The notes: a model not told the origin generated them from the sequence alone. DNA of 64,000 nt from an uncultured Pelagibacteraceae bacterium (GCA_902582315.1 CACHRP010000003.1:62001-126000), one strand, 5' to 3'. Shown: positions 35,727 through 45,953, numbered from the stretch's first letter. Made by a program: numbers and translations.

Positions 35727-37106
35727 TTAAGAAGCTGCTTTAATAATATTTTTAGCGTAATTAGAGTTTTTCTTAATTTCATCAGAAATTAAAAATGCCA
35801 GTTCAATAGATTGATCTGCATTTAATCTTGGGTCACAGTGTGTGTGGTATCTGCTTGACAAATCTTGATCTGAAATATTCTTTGCACCACCTGTGCATTC
35901 TGTCACATTTTGTCCTGTCATTTCTATATGAAGGCCTCCTGCATATGTTCCTTCACTTTGATGTACTTGGAATACATTTTTAACTTCATTTAAAACATTG
36001 TTAAATGGTCTAGTTTTAAAACCAGTTGTAGAAACTAATGTATTACCATGCATAGGATCACAAGACCAAATTACATTTAAACCTTCTTTTTTAATTCCTC
36101 TTATAAGTTTAGGTAGAAACTTCTCTACTTTGTCATGTCCAAATCTAGAGATTAAAGTAATTTTACCTTTTTCGTTATCTGGGTTAATAAGTTCACAAAT
36201 TTTTGCTATTTCATCTGCTTTTGAAGTAGGACCACATTTAATTCCTATTGGGTTTTCAATACCTCTGCAAAATTCGACATGGCCGCCATCAATTTGTCTA
36301 GTTCTATCTCCAATCCATACAAAGTGAGCAGAAGTATCATGGTACTGTCCAGACGTTGAATCTATTCTAGTCATAGCTTCTTCAAATGGTAGTAATAAAG
36401 CTTCATGTGAAGTCCAAAAGTTTACAGTTTTTAATCTTCTATTAAATTCTGCATTAATACCGCAAGCATCCATGAATGCTAAAGCATCAGCTATTTTGTC
36501 TTCTAGCTCTTTAAATTTTTTAGCTTGAGGACTTTTTTTAATATAACCAAGATTCCATAAATGAACTTTTTTTAAATCAGCAAAACCACCATGACAGAAA
36601 GCTCTTATTAAGTTTAATGTTGAAGCTGATTGCGAATAAGCTTTAAATAATCTTTTTGGATCAGGTCTTCTTGCTTTTTCAGTAAATTCAATAGCGTTTA
36701 TATTATCTCCAAGATAGCTTGGTAATTCTTTATCACCTTGTTTTTCTGTTGGTGCGCTTCTTGGTTTAGAAAATTGACCAGCAATTCTTCCTAATTTTAC
36801 AACTGGTAAAGATGCTGAATAAGTTAATACAAGAGACATTTGTAAAAAGACTTTAAAATAGTCTCTAATATTATCTGGATTAAACTCTGCAAAACTTTCT
36901 GCACAATCTCCTCCTTGAAGTAAAAAAGCCTTACCGTCAACAACCTCAGCAAGCTGTTTTTTCAAATGAATAGTTTCACCTGCAAATACAAGAGGAGGAA
37001 ACGATTTTAGTTTATTTAAAACTAAGTTTAACTCCTTATCATCCTCATATTTTGGGATGTGTTTAACAGGATATTTTCTCCAGCTATTTGTAGTCCATTT
37101 TTTCAT
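35727..37106 (-). CDS. aroG: Class II 3-deoxy-7-phosphoheptulonate synthase
   Basis: This protein of about 459 residues opens the shikimate pathway from PEP and erythrose-4-phosphate. It is the plant/actinobacterial type II enzyme: WRKYPVKHIPKY start, LLQGGDCAESFAEF metal site, GRIAGQFSKPRSAPTE, and WSCDPMHGNT. The ATG at 37106 is preferred to a TTG two codons earlier. It lies alone in its transcription unit or with the FkbM gene 36 bp upstream. Confidence 0.94.
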   Translation of the reverse strand: MKKWTTNSWRKYPVKHIPKYEDDKELNLVLNKLKSFPPLVFAGETIHLKKQLAEVVDGKAFLLQGGDCAESFAEFNPDNIRDYFKVFLQMSLVLTYSASLPVVKLGRIAGQFSKPRSAPTEKQGDKELPSYLGDNINAIEFTEKARRPDPKRLFKAYSQSASTLNLIRAFCHGGFADLKKVHLWNLGYIKKSPQAKKFKELEDKIADALAFMDACGINAEFNRRLKTVNFWTSHEALLLPFEEAMTRIDSTSGQYHDTSAHFVWIGDRTRQIDGGHVEFCRGIENPIGIKCGPTSKADEIAKICELINPDNEKGKITLISRFGHDKVEKFLPKLIRGIKKEGLNVIWSCDPMHGNTLVSTTGFKTRPFNNVLNEVKNVFQVHQSEGTYAGGLHIEMTGQNVTECTGGAKNISDQDLSSRYHTHCDPRLNADQSIELAFLISDEIKKNSNYAKNIIKAAS

Positions 37107-37142
37107 ATTCAACTATTAAGTGTTATTACCAGACTTTTCTGA

Positions 37143-37976
37143 TTAATCAATGCTTGTATCTTTTTCCAGCTTATTTAATACGTCATTTCTTATATACCAA
37201 CCATCAAATGCCGTAATTTCTCTAAATATTCTTGAGTAATTATTTTTACTCATCAAATCGTCGAGATATTTTTCCAGATTTGTAAAATTATGTTCGATTG
37301 TAAAACAAATAGGATTATATTTTTTAAATTCAAAACTTTTTAATATTTCATATTCAGACCCCTCAGTATCAATAGAAATGTAAGATGGGCATTTACCTTG
37401 AAACTCTTTTGAAATAAGATCATTAAGTGAAACAGTATTAACAGTGACAACATTACCCTTTTCAATTCTATTATTGGTATTTCCAGGCATTGATAGCCGA
37501 TCACTTTCCTTAAAATCTTCTAAAGTTGAAAGGACCCCGACCTCTGAAACAAAAAAATTTAATTTTTCATTACTATTGTTCCAAATACAGTCTGTAACTA
37601 TTTTTGTTTTTGGTCTATTTTTAAAAAGAACTTCATGCCACTGAGGGCTTGGTTCACACAATACACCTTTCCAATTAAACTCGCTTTCTAAAAGATAAGT
37701 ATTTGATAATTCTAAACCATCCGTTGCACCGAATTCTAAAAATGTTTTATCGTAGTTGTCTCCCACCATTAGTAAAGCAAATACATCTTGATAAAGTTGT
37801 GATTTTATTGAGTTATTAATATTTTTAGTTAGGTCGATCATTTTAGACAAAATTTTATTTTTATTAGATTGAAATAAACCTCTTTCATAAACATTTCTCA
37901 ATAATTCAAAATGATTTAAATTATTGTTTGAGGCGTGCAAACAAGTATTAAATAAATTATATTTGAAAGTATTCAC
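37143..37976 (-). CDS. FkbM-family methyltransferase
   Basis: This 277-residue protein shows the FkbM SAM-dependent methyltransferase core: DVFALLMVGDNYDKTFLEFGATDG (motif I) near residues 63-87, GVLCEPSPQWHEVL, and SYISIDTEGSEYEILKSF with the EHNF strand. Such enzymes often O-methylate sugars of surface glycans or natural products. It lies between aroG and glmS with 4 bp to the latter, an odd place for a surface-modification gene. Substrate unknown. Confidence 0.8.
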   Translation of the reverse strand: MNTFKYNLFNTCLHASNNNLNHFELLRNVYERGLFQSNKNKILSKMIDLTKNINNSIKSQLYQDVFALLMVGDNYDKTFLEFGATDGLELSNTYLLESEFNWKGVLCEPSPQWHEVLFKNRPKTKIVTDCIWNNSNEKLNFFVSEVGVLSTLEDFKESDRLSMPGNTNNRIEKGNVVTVNTVSLNDLISKEFQGKCPSYISIDTEGSEYEILKSFEFKKYNPICFTIEHNFTNLEKYLDDLMSKNNYSRIFREITAFDGWYIRNDVLNKLEKDTSID

Positions 37977-37980
37977 TTAA

Positions 37981-39801
37981 TTATTCAACTGTAACTGACT
38001 TAGCAAGATTTCTTGGTTTATCAATATCGAACCCTTTTTTTAATGCAGTATAATAAGCAAGTTGTTGAAGAGGTAAAGTTGTTAAAAAAGGATAAAGATC
38101 TTTTTCAACTGTGTCTATTTCAATTTTTTTCCAAATATTTTCTGATACTATCTGATCGTCATCTTTGTTTGTTACCAATAAAACTTTTGCTCCTCTAGCA
38201 ATAACTTCTTGCATGTTAGAAATAGTTTTTTTGTAATACTGATCTTTAGGTGCTACAACAACTACCGGCATTCCATCCTCGATTAATGCTAATGGTCCAT
38301 GTTTCATCTCTCCAGCAGGATATCCTTCGGCATGTATATATGCTAACTCCTTTAACTTTAATGCTCCCTCTAAAGCAATAGGAAATGAAAATCCTCTTCC
38401 TAAAAACATTGAACCTTTTGCTTTAGAAAAAGTATTTGAAATTGTCTGTATTTGATTTTCATCAAAAATTGTTTTTTTTACTTTTTCAGATAATAAATCT
38501 AAATTTTTAATTTTTTTATTATAGTCACTTTTCTTAATATTATTTCTTAAATATGAAATTTTTAAACATAACAAATAAATAACCATCATTTGTCCTAAAA
38601 AAGCTTTAGTTGATGCCACACCAATCTCTGGACCGCAATGAATCGGCAAAACAAAATCAGAGTCTCTTGCAATTGAACTTTCTACTACATTTACAATACT
38701 ACATGTTTTCATTTTATTTTTTTTGCAAAGATCAAGAGCTGCATATGTGTCTGCTGTTTCACCTGATTGTGAAACAAAAATGTATAAACATTCCTCTTTA
38801 AAACGGTTCTTTCTGTATCTAAACTCAGACGCGATATCAATATCAACATCTAAATTTGTTAATTCCTCAAACCAATATTTTCCAATCAGACAAGAATGAA
38901 AAGCAGTTCCACATCCTATTAATTTAACAGACTTAATATTCTCTTTTTTCCAAGGAAAATTATGTAAATTTATCTCATTATTTATTTTATCAATATATTC
39001 GTTTACACAATTTTTTATTGTTAATGGTTGTTCATTAATCTCCTTGGCCATGAAATGTTTGTATTCACCTTTTTCATAATTTTGTTCATTTGTAGAAAGT
39101 TGAAGGATTTTTTTATTAATTTTATTACCCAAATAATCATAAAAATTAATTTCATCTTTTTTTATTATACAAAATTCACCATCATTTAAGTAAGTTATCT
39201 TGTTTGTCATTGATTTTAGAGCATACGAGTCTGAACCTAAATAATTTTCATTTGGTCCATATCCAACTGCTAGAGGAGATCCTCTTCTCGCTCCAACAAT
39301 AATATTTGGCATATCTTTGAAAATTATTCCTAATGCAAAACTTCCATCTAAATCATTTAGTGTTTTAATTATTGCATTGTTTAACTCGTTTGATTTTAGA
39401 TATTCTGAAAGAAGATGTACAATAACTTCTGTATCAGTTTCAGACTTAAATTTATGACCTTTGTTAATTAACGATTTCTTCAAAATTACAGAATTTTCTA
39501 TTATACCGTTGTGTACAACCGAAATATTTTCATTTGAATGCGGATGGGCATTTATTGTGCTTGGCATACCATGAGTTGCCCATCTTACATGGCCTATGCC
39601 TACCTCACCAGAAAGATTAATTTGAGAAATATTTTTTTCTAATACATCTACTCTTCCTAAAGATTTAATTTCATTTATAATTCCGTTATCTATTGTAGCT
39701 ATGCCAGCAGAATCGTATCCTCTATATTCAAGTTTTTTAAGCGAATGAAGTATTGATGATGAAACAGGTTTACTACTTGTTATTCCTATTATTCCACACA
39801 T
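37981..39801 (-). CDS. glmS: Glutamine-fructose-6-phosphate aminotransferase
   Basis: This 606-residue enzyme makes glucosamine-6-phosphate, the first step to UDP-GlcNAc. Cys2 of MCGIIGI is the glutaminase nucleophile, with the class II glutaminase domain to about residue 240. Two SIS sugar-isomerase domains follow (GCGTAFHSCLIGKYW, SQSGETADT, GRGFSFPIALEGALKLKE) and the ending DKPRNLAKSVTVE is diagnostic. It shares one base with the stop of the GlmU-like gene upstream (taATG). Confidence 0.97.
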   Translation of the reverse strand: MCGIIGITSSKPVSSSILHSLKKLEYRGYDSAGIATIDNGIINEIKSLGRVDVLEKNISQINLSGEVGIGHVRWATHGMPSTINAHPHSNENISVVHNGIIENSVILKKSLINKGHKFKSETDTEVIVHLLSEYLKSNELNNAIIKTLNDLDGSFALGIIFKDMPNIIVGARRGSPLAVGYGPNENYLGSDSYALKSMTNKITYLNDGEFCIIKKDEINFYDYLGNKINKKILQLSTNEQNYEKGEYKHFMAKEINEQPLTIKNCVNEYIDKINNEINLHNFPWKKENIKSVKLIGCGTAFHSCLIGKYWFEELTNLDVDIDIASEFRYRKNRFKEECLYIFVSQSGETADTYAALDLCKKNKMKTCSIVNVVESSIARDSDFVLPIHCGPEIGVASTKAFLGQMMVIYLLCLKISYLRNNIKKSDYNKKIKNLDLLSEKVKKTIFDENQIQTISNTFSKAKGSMFLGRGFSFPIALEGALKLKELAYIHAEGYPAGEMKHGPLALIEDGMPVVVVAPKDQYYKKTISNMQEVIARGAKVLLVTNKDDDQIVSENIWKKIEIDTVEKDLYPFLTTLPLQQLAYYTALKKGFDIDKPRNLAKSVTVE

Positions 39802-40415
39802 TATTTTGTTTTTCTTTTGTAGTTTTTTTTTTCAACTTGATCAGTTCTTGTTAAAGCTAAACTGTTTTTATTAACATTTTTTGTTATAACTGATCCAGCT
39901 CCGATAATTGCATTCTTTTTTATTTTCAAAGGTGCTACTAGAGACGAGTTTGATCCTATAAAAACGTTATCCTCAATAATTGTTTTGTTTTTATTAATTC
40001 CATCGTAATTACAAGTTATTGTACCTGCTCCAACATTTGTTGATTTACCAATTATACTGTCCCCTATATATGAGAGATGATTCACTTTTGAATGTTTTTT
40101 TAATGTACTTTTTTTAATTTCTACAAAATTTCCAACCTTTGAATTATTTTCAATTTTAGTCCCTGGCCTTAATCGAGCAAAAGGTCCAATAATTGAACTT
40201 GCACCAACTGTTGTTCCTTCTAAATGTGAGAATGCCAGAATTTTTACGTTATTTTCTATTCTTACTTTTTTTCCAATAACTACGTAAGGCTCTATAATAA
40301 CGTTTTTACCAATTTTAGTATCTTTTGAAAAAAAAACTGTTTCTGGGGCAGTCATTTTAACTCCCCTTTTAATAAATTTTTCTCTGAGCTTAATATTTAA
40401 ATTAGTTTGTCTCAT
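39801..40415 (-). CDS. Stand-alone acetyltransferase domain of GlmU
   Basis: This 204-residue protein is a left-handed beta-helix corresponding to the C-terminal half of GlmU, which acetylates glucosamine-1-phosphate. It has [23 protein letters not shown], the catalytic-His region [10 protein letters not shown], and [14 protein letters not shown]. The N-terminal uridyltransferase domain is absent: a TAA directly precedes the ATG in frame and the protein starts at the linker ([18 protein letters not shown]). It is coupled to glmS, so a role in UDP-GlcNAc synthesis is likely, with the uridyltransferase encoded elsewhere. Confidence 0.85.
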   Translation of the reverse strand: MRQTNLNIKLREKFIKRGVKMTAPETVFFSKDTKIGKNVIIEPYVVIGKKVRIENNVKILAFSHLEGTTVGASSIIGPFARLRPGTKIENNSKVGNFVEIKKSTLKKHSKVNHLSYIGDSIIGKSTNVGAGTITCNYDGINKNKTIIEDNVFIGSNSSLVAPLKIKKNAIIGAGSVITKNVNKNSLALTRTDQVEKKNYKRKTK

Positions 40416-40485
40416 TTAGTTTTTTCTTATAATTAAGTATGTATGATGTTTAATTCACAAATTATTTCTTAATAATACTTTTAAA

Positions 40486-41175
40486 ATGAGTCAAAAATAT
40501 ACAATTCTTTTTGATCTAGATGGCACATTAGTCGATACAGCCCCAGACTTGATGGCTGCACATAATCATGTGATGCAAAAATTTGGTTATAGCACAAGAA
40601 GTGTTGACGAAATTAGAAACCTTGTAGGTAAAGGAGCCTCTGTTTTAATTGGTAGGTCGATTTGGGGATCCGCAAAAAAAGAGTTTTCAAAAATTACTGA
40701 TGAAAAAATTAAAAATGAAATGGTAAAAGAATTTATTAATTTTTATGGGCAAAATTTAGTAATTGAAAGTAAGCTGATAAAGGGAGTTAAAGAGTTTCTT
40801 GATTGGGCAAAATCAAATAATATCTCCATGGCTGTATGTACAAATAAGCAAGAACATCTTGCAATAGATTTATTAAAAAAAATTAACATATATCATTATT
40901 TTGAATATGTAGCTGGCGGTAATACATTTGATTATTGTAAGCCCGACCCTAGACATTTAACAAGCATTGTAGAAATAGTTAATGGAAAATTAGATAAATG
41001 CTTAATGTTTGGTGATAGTGAAAATGATGCTGATGCCGCAAAAGCTGCAAATATTCCAATGGTATTATTAGAAGATGGATATACAGATAAGAAAATAGAG
41101 CAAATATATCATAATCATTTAATAAAAGATTTCGTTAATGTAGAAAAAATTGTCTCAAAATATTTAAATGTTTGA
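40486..41175 (+). CDS. gph: Phosphoglycolate phosphatase-type HAD hydrolase
   Basis: This 229-residue HAD hydrolase has the nucleophile motif LFDLDGTLVDTAPDLM, the Thr motif AVCTNKQ, the Lys in YCKPDPRH and the metal-binding GDSENDADAAKAA. This arrangement is typical of Gph, which removes 2-phosphoglycolate. Substrate cannot be proven by sequence; related members act on other sugar phosphates. It overlaps the LysE gene by 8 bp. Confidence 0.85.
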   Translation: MSQKYTILFDLDGTLVDTAPDLMAAHNHVMQKFGYSTRSVDEIRNLVGKGASVLIGRSIWGSAKKEFSKITDEKIKNEMVKEFINFYGQNLVIESKLIKGVKEFLDWAKSNNISMAVCTNKQEHLAIDLLKKINIYHYFEYVAGGNTFDYCKPDPRHLTSIVEIVNGKLDKCLMFGDSENDADAAKAANIPMVLLEDGYTDKKIEQIYHNHLIKDFVNVEKIVSKYLNV

Positions 41176-41767
41176 TACAAATTTAATTTTTGCTCTAGTT
41201 AGCTTTTATTTTGTAATGTATGTAACGCCAGGACCAAATAATGCGATGGTTCTTACATCAGGATTAAAGTTTGGTTTTTTTAGAAGTATACCTCATATGA
41301 CAGGTATCACTATTGGCCATGTTACACAGTTAATATTGGTTTGTCTTGGGTTGGGTAAAATTTTCCAAATATATCCAGAAATACAAAGTATTCTAAAAAT
41401 ATTATGTGCAATATATTTAATATATCTTGGATATAAAATAGTTGGATCATTTAGCAAATTAAACGATGACGATTCAAGACCTCTCAAATTTTACGAGGCT
41501 GCTTTATTTCAAATAGTTAACCCAAAAGCTTGGACTATATCAAGTATGGCTGCGTCGAGTTTTTTGCCAAAAGATGGGAATTTATTTTTTTCGATTATAT
41601 TTATAGCTTCAGTAGCTTTAATCATCTGTCCAATTTCTATTTCACCATGGGCGGCTTTTGGTTCTGGTATTAAAAATTTAGTAAAGAATAATAAAATAAA
41701 AGTAATAATAGAGTTTTTTTTAGCATTTTTACTTTTAATAACCGCCATATTGATTGTAATTGAGTAA
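41168..41767 (+). CDS. LysE/RhtB-family amino-acid exporter
   Basis: This 199-residue membrane protein has about six hydrophobic helices and the LysE/RhtB signature VTPGPNNAMVLTSGLKFGF near residues 19-37, plus LYLGYKIV and FQIVNPKAWTIS. Such exporters release amino acids or small metabolites. It is coupled to gph by an 8-bp overlap and lies 38 bp before prpD. The exported compound is unknown. Confidence 0.87.
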   Translation: MFDTNLIFALVSFYFVMYVTPGPNNAMVLTSGLKFGFFRSIPHMTGITIGHVTQLILVCLGLGKIFQIYPEIQSILKILCAIYLIYLGYKIVGSFSKLNDDDSRPLKFYEAALFQIVNPKAWTISSMAASSFLPKDGNLFFSIIFIASVALIICPISISPWAAFGSGIKNLVKNNKIKVIIEFFLAFLLLITAILIVIE

Positions 41768-41794
41768 TAAGTCGTTATTACTGTAAAGAAATTT

Positions 41795-41800
41795 AAGGAG
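41795..41800 (+). promoter_or_regulatory. Shine-Dalgarno that fixes the TTG start of prpD
   Basis: AAGGAG lies five bases upstream of TTG at 41806, ideal spacing. No ATG in frame is nearby, so this site decides the start. It is one of the strongest Shine-Dalgarno sequences in the window. Confidence 0.75.
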
Positions 41801-41805
41801 ATAAT

Positions 41806-43308
41806 TTGATAATACATAAAGTAAAAGTTTATCCGTCCAAAAGAGATTGTCCTAAAAAAAAACAATTAGCATGGAAGTTAGCTGAAATTGCAAGTGATAA
41901 TTCTAAATTAAACAAAGATGCAGTTGAAATGGTTATCAATAGACTTATAGACAACGCATCAGTAGCTATTGCATCTTTAAATAGAAAACCAGTTGTATCA
42001 TCAAGAGAAATGGCTTTAATGCATCCACGGAAGAGTGGAGCAACATTATTTGGTGTTAATTCTAATCTAAAATACGATTGTGAATGGGCTGCGTGGTCTA
42101 ACGGGACAGCGGTAAGAGAATTAGATTTTCACGATACTTTTTTGGCTGCAGACTATAGCCATCCAGGTGACAATATTCCTCCACTACTAAGTGTTGCTCA
42201 ACAAAAAAAAAGAAGTGGTGTAGATCTTTTAAGAGGAATTATTACAGCATACGAAGTCCAAGTAAATCTTGTGAAAGGTATATGTTTACACAAACATAAG
42301 GTTGACCACATTGCTCACTTAGGACCGAGTGTTGCCGCAGGGATTGGATCAATGCTTAAATTGAATACTGAAACAATTTATCAGGCAATACAGCAGGCGT
42401 TACATACGACTGTATCAACAAGACAATCAAGAAAAGGTGAAATTTCAAGTTGGAAAGCATTTGCTCCTGCGCACGCAGGTAAGCTTGCTATAGAAGCAGT
42501 AGATAGAGTTATGCGAGGCGAAGGTGCTCCTAGTCCAATTTATGAGGGTGAGGATAGTGTTATTGCAAGAATATTAGATGGTAAAAAAGCTATTTATAAA
42601 GTTCCCTTACCAAAAAAAGGTGAAACAAAAAAAGCTATCCTTGAAACATATACAAAAGAATATTCCGCCGAATATCAGTCTCAGGCTCTAATTGATTTAG
42701 CAAAAAGATTAAAAAATAAAATTTCAAATTTAAATCAAATTAAAAAAATTGATATTTATACAAGTCATCATACTCATTATGTAATAGGAACTGGTGCTAA
42801 CGACCCTCAAAAAATGGACCCAAATGCAAGCAGAGAAACATTGGATCATTCAATTATGTATATTTTTGCAGTAGCTCTCGAAGATGGAGATTGGCACCAT
42901 ATTAAATCATATACAAAATCAAGAGCAAATAGAAAATCAACAATTAAAATTTGGAAATCGATCACTACTCATGAAGATAAAAAATGGACGAGAAAATATC
43001 ATGATCCAAATCCAAAAAATAAATCTTTTGGTGCAAAAGTTGTAATCACATTAAATAATGGAAAAAAAATTGCAGATTCTCTTGAAAGAGCCGATGCTCA
43101 TCCTTATGGTGCAAGACCATTCAAAAGAAAAAACTATATAAATAAATTTTTAACTTTAACTAAAGGTATATTGGACAAAAAAGAAAGCGATAGATTTATT
43201 AAAATTGTTCAAAATCTAAAAAAAATAAAATCGGGTCAACTTGGAAAATTGAATTTAGTTGTTAAAAAAAGTAAATTAAAAAGAAATTTAAAGAAAGCTA
43301 TATTTTAA
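41806..43308 (+). CDS. prpD: 2-methylcitrate dehydratase (MmgE/PrpD family)
   Basis: This 500-residue enzyme dehydrates 2-methylcitrate in propionate catabolism. It starts with TTG behind AAGGAG. Family landmarks are [74 protein letters not shown] and [18 protein letters not shown]. Its order with prpB and prpC (1-bp overlaps) confirms the pathway. No acnD/prpF pair is seen, so PrpD-type dehydration plus a housekeeping aconitase would complete the cycle. Confidence 0.93.
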   Translation: MIIHKVKVYPSKRDCPKKKQLAWKLAEIASDNSKLNKDAVEMVINRLIDNASVAIASLNRKPVVSSREMALMHPRKSGATLFGVNSNLKYDCEWAAWSNGTAVRELDFHDTFLAADYSHPGDNIPPLLSVAQQKKRSGVDLLRGIITAYEVQVNLVKGICLHKHKVDHIAHLGPSVAAGIGSMLKLNTETIYQAIQQALHTTVSTRQSRKGEISSWKAFAPAHAGKLAIEAVDRVMRGEGAPSPIYEGEDSVIARILDGKKAIYKVPLPKKGETKKAILETYTKEYSAEYQSQALIDLAKRLKNKISNLNQIKKIDIYTSHHTHYVIGTGANDPQKMDPNASRETLDHSIMYIFAVALEDGDWHHIKSYTKSRANRKSTIKIWKSITTHEDKKWTRKYHDPNPKNKSFGAKVVITLNNGKKIADSLERADAHPYGARPFKRKNYINKFLTLTKGILDKKESDRFIKIVQNLKKIKSGQLGKLNLVVKKSKLKRNLKKAIF

Positions 43309-44204
43309 TGCATTTTGTTGAAAAAGATCCTGTTCAAAAAAGAAAAGATTTTGTTAATAAATTAAAATCAAAAAAAATTATTAGAGCACCAGGTGCATAT
43401 AATCCCTTAACTGCAAAATTAATTCAGGAAATAGGATATGACGCTATTTATGTTTCTGGAGGTGTCATGGCTAATGACCTTGGATTTCCTGACATCGGAT
43501 TAACTACTATTGAGGATGTAAGCACAAGATCTTATCTGATTTCTAGAGTAACGGACCTTCCAACAATTGTTGACATTGATACTGGTTTTAAATCATGCAA
43601 AGAAACAATAGAAACTTTTGAGGAATTTGGTCTTGCGGCAGTCCATTTAGAAGACCAAATTGAAAGAAAAAGATGTGGTCACTTAGATAATAAAGAACTC
43701 ATATCAAAAGATGAAATGATAAAAAAAATAAAAGATTGTGTGTCAGCGAGGAAAGATGAAAATTTTAAAATTATTGCGAGATCAGATGCAAAAAGTGTTG
43801 AGGGAATTGATAAGATGATTGAGAGATGTAAAGCATATATTGATGCTGGAGCAGAAATAATTTTTCCTGAAGCGTTAGCAGATGAAAAAGATTTTGAAAA
43901 AGTTAGAAAAGAACTTTCGTGTTATTTATTAGCTAATATGACGGAGTTTGGAAAAACAAAATTATTAAATTATAAAGAACTGGAAAATTTAGGATACAAT
44001 ATAGTGATTTATCCAGTAACAACACAAAGATTAGCTATGAAAAATGTAGAAGATGGCCTAAGAGACATTTATTCTAATGGACATCAGAACAATGTTATAA
44101 GTAAAATGCAAACTCGTAAAAGGTTGTATGAGCTTGTTGAATATGAAAAGTATAATTCTTTAGATGAAAAAATTTTTAATTTTAGTACAAAAGGTCACGA
44201 ATAA
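43308..44204 (+). CDS. prpB: 2-methylisocitrate lyase
   Basis: This 298-residue isocitrate-lyase superfamily enzyme splits 2-methylisocitrate into pyruvate and succinate. Seen motifs are APGAYNPLTAKLIQE, DIDTGFKS metal region, AAVHLEDQIERKRCGHLDNKEL with the catalytic Cys in KRCGH, and RSDAKSVEGIDKMIERCKAY. The KRCGH loop marks PrpB/ICL type. It shares single bases with prpD and prpC. Confidence 0.94.
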   Translation: MHFVEKDPVQKRKDFVNKLKSKKIIRAPGAYNPLTAKLIQEIGYDAIYVSGGVMANDLGFPDIGLTTIEDVSTRSYLISRVTDLPTIVDIDTGFKSCKETIETFEEFGLAAVHLEDQIERKRCGHLDNKELISKDEMIKKIKDCVSARKDENFKIIARSDAKSVEGIDKMIERCKAYIDAGAEIIFPEALADEKDFEKVRKELSCYLLANMTEFGKTKLLNYKELENLGYNIVIYPVTTQRLAMKNVEDGLRDIYSNGHQNNVISKMQTRKRLYELVEYEKYNSLDEKIFNFSTKGHE

Positions 44205-45328
44205 TGAGCGATGATATAAAAAAAGGCTTAATGGGTGTTACAGTTGATGAGACATCGATTTCAAAAGTAATGCCTGAGATTAATTCTTTAACTTATAGAG
44301 GTTATGCAGCGCAAGACTTATGTGCAAACTGTGATTTTGAGGAAGTTGCTTATCTTATTTTGAATAAGGAGTTACCAAATAAAAATCAATTGCAGAGATT
44401 TGTCAAACAAGAGAGAAATGAAAGGAAACTTTCTAAAACTCTTTTAAACATTATAAAAGAAATGCCAAAAAAATCTCATCCAATGGATGTTGCAAGAACT
44501 GCTGTAAGCGTAATGGGTCTTGAGGATAAGGAAACTACAAATAACACCACTGAAGCAAATTTGAGAAAAGCTATGAGAATATTTGCGAAAACTCCTGTAG
44601 CATTAGCTGCTTTTTACAGATTAAGAAAAGGAAAGAAAATAATTTCTCCTAAGAAAAATCTATCTTTTGCAGAAAACTTTTTTTATATGTGTTTTGGCAA
44701 AGTTCCTCAAAAAGATATTGTTAAAGCTTTTGACGTTTCTTTAATTCTTTATGCTGAACATAGTTTTAATGTTTCTACTTTTACAGCTAGAACAATTACT
44801 AGCAGTCTTTCTGATATTCATGGTGCAATAACTGGAGCAATAGCTAGTCTTAAAGGACCGCTGCATGGAGGCGCAAATGAGGAAGTCATGCATATGATGA
44901 ACAAAATAAAGAAACCTGAGAATGCATTGAAATGGATTAATAATGCCTTAGAAAAAAAAGCTGTAGTGATGGGTTTCGGGCACAGAGTTTATAAAAGTGG
45001 AGATTCAAGAGTGCCTACTATGCGAGAATATTTTGGAAAAGTTGCTAAAATTAAAAAAGATAAAAAATTTGAAAAAATTTATGACATTGTTGAAAAAGTA
45101 ATGATTGATAGAAAAAATATTCATCCTAATGTTGATTATCCAACAGGGCCCACATATCATTTAATGGGTTTTGATACAGATTTTTTCACCCCAATATTTG
45201 TAATATCAAGAATTACAGGATGGTCAGCGCATATTATTGAACAGCATGCTACTAACAAACTTATTCGTCCTTTGGCTGCTTATAATGGAAGTCAATATAG
45301 AAAAGTTCCTAGTATTAATAAAAGATAA
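44204..45328 (+). CDS. prpC: 2-methylcitrate synthase
   Basis: This 374-residue citrate-synthase family enzyme condenses propionyl-CoA with oxaloacetate. It has the short N-terminus of PrpC (KKGLMGVTVDETSISKV), the catalytic His in GPLHGGANEEVM and in GFGHRVYKSGDSR, and the Asp in FDTDFFTPIFVISR region. The operon prpDBC supports methylcitrate rather than citrate synthase as main role. The stop directly abuts the stop of the convergent methyltransferase gene. Confidence 0.94.
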   Translation: MSDDIKKGLMGVTVDETSISKVMPEINSLTYRGYAAQDLCANCDFEEVAYLILNKELPNKNQLQRFVKQERNERKLSKTLLNIIKEMPKKSHPMDVARTAVSVMGLEDKETTNNTTEANLRKAMRIFAKTPVALAAFYRLRKGKKIISPKKNLSFAENFFYMCFGKVPQKDIVKAFDVSLILYAEHSFNVSTFTARTITSSLSDIHGAITGAIASLKGPLHGGANEEVMHMMNKIKKPENALKWINNALEKKAVVMGFGHRVYKSGDSRVPTMREYFGKVAKIKKDKKFEKIYDIVEKVMIDRKNIHPNVDYPTGPTYHLMGFDTDFFTPIFVISRITGWSAHIIEQHATNKLIRPLAAYNGSQYRKVPSINKR

Positions 45329-45952
45329 TTATAAGTTTATTTTTACAAATCTCTCTAATAGAATTTCATGCTTACAAGTATTTTCTTTTATAAATTCATC
45401 GATTGCTTTCTTAACACCCTCTGCATAAGTTAAATTATAATCATCACACAAGATTGTTCCATTATGTGAAATTATTTTTTTACTAAAATTTAAGTCATTT
45501 TTAACTGTATTATAATCGTGACCACCATCAATAAATATCAAATCTATATTTTTAATATTTATATCTTTTAAAGCTGTATTTGAATTGCCCTTTATTAATT
45601 TAATGTTATTTTTATAATCTTTTAATAAATCTTCAACAGCTTCAATGCTGTAAGGGTTATATTTTTTTATATATTTAAAATATAATCTTTTTAGAGGATT
45701 ATTGATTTTTAAAGATGGAGCAATTTCATTTTTATATATTTCATCAGTTTCAAAAATATCTACACCATAATATTTAAAGTTTAAGCCATGATTATTAAAC
45801 ATAAGATCACAGACATTTTTTGCTAAAACTCCCTGAAATATACCTATCTCAAAAAAAGTTTTTGGATTTATATTGTTAATTTCTTTTAGGAATAAATTTC
45901 CTTCAGTAATATTTTTAATACTACTTTTTCGGAAATATTTTTTATATTTCAA
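45329..45952 (-). CDS. Class I SAM-dependent methyltransferase
   Basis: This protein of about 207 residues has a Rossmann methyltransferase core: TFFEIGIFQGVLAKNVC (motif I), YYGVDIFETDE, NIDLIFIDGGHDYNTVKNDL and ILCDDYN. The Asp-Gly-Gly-His segment is typical of the methyltransferase family 24-like group. I place the start at the TTG at 45952, just after the nrdB stop, because the ATG at 46021 would overlap nrdB by 68 bp and its first 23 residues look like out-of-frame nrdB. Substrate unknown; it may modify a surface glycan. Confidence 0.65.
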   Translation of the reverse strand: MKYKKYFRKSSIKNITEGNLFLKEINNINPKTFFEIGIFQGVLAKNVCDLMFNNHGLNFKYYGVDIFETDEIYKNEIAPSLKINNPLKRLYFKYIKKYNPYSIEAVEDLLKDYKNNIKLIKGNSNTALKDINIKNIDLIFIDGGHDYNTVKNDLNFSKKIISHNGTILCDDYNLTYAEGVKKAIDEFIKENTCKHEILLERFVKINL

Positions 45953-45953
45953 A

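Noticed and set aside
35698..35730. Imperfect hairpin over the aroG stop codon, possible terminator
   Set aside because: Two 7-bp helices with a bulge and one G-T pair, but no T tract follows on the minus strand, so it is not a convincing intrinsic terminator.
41768..41805. Riboswitch or leader before prpD
   Set aside because: Only 38 bp separate it from the LysE gene, too short for a structured leader; only the Shine-Dalgarno is evident.
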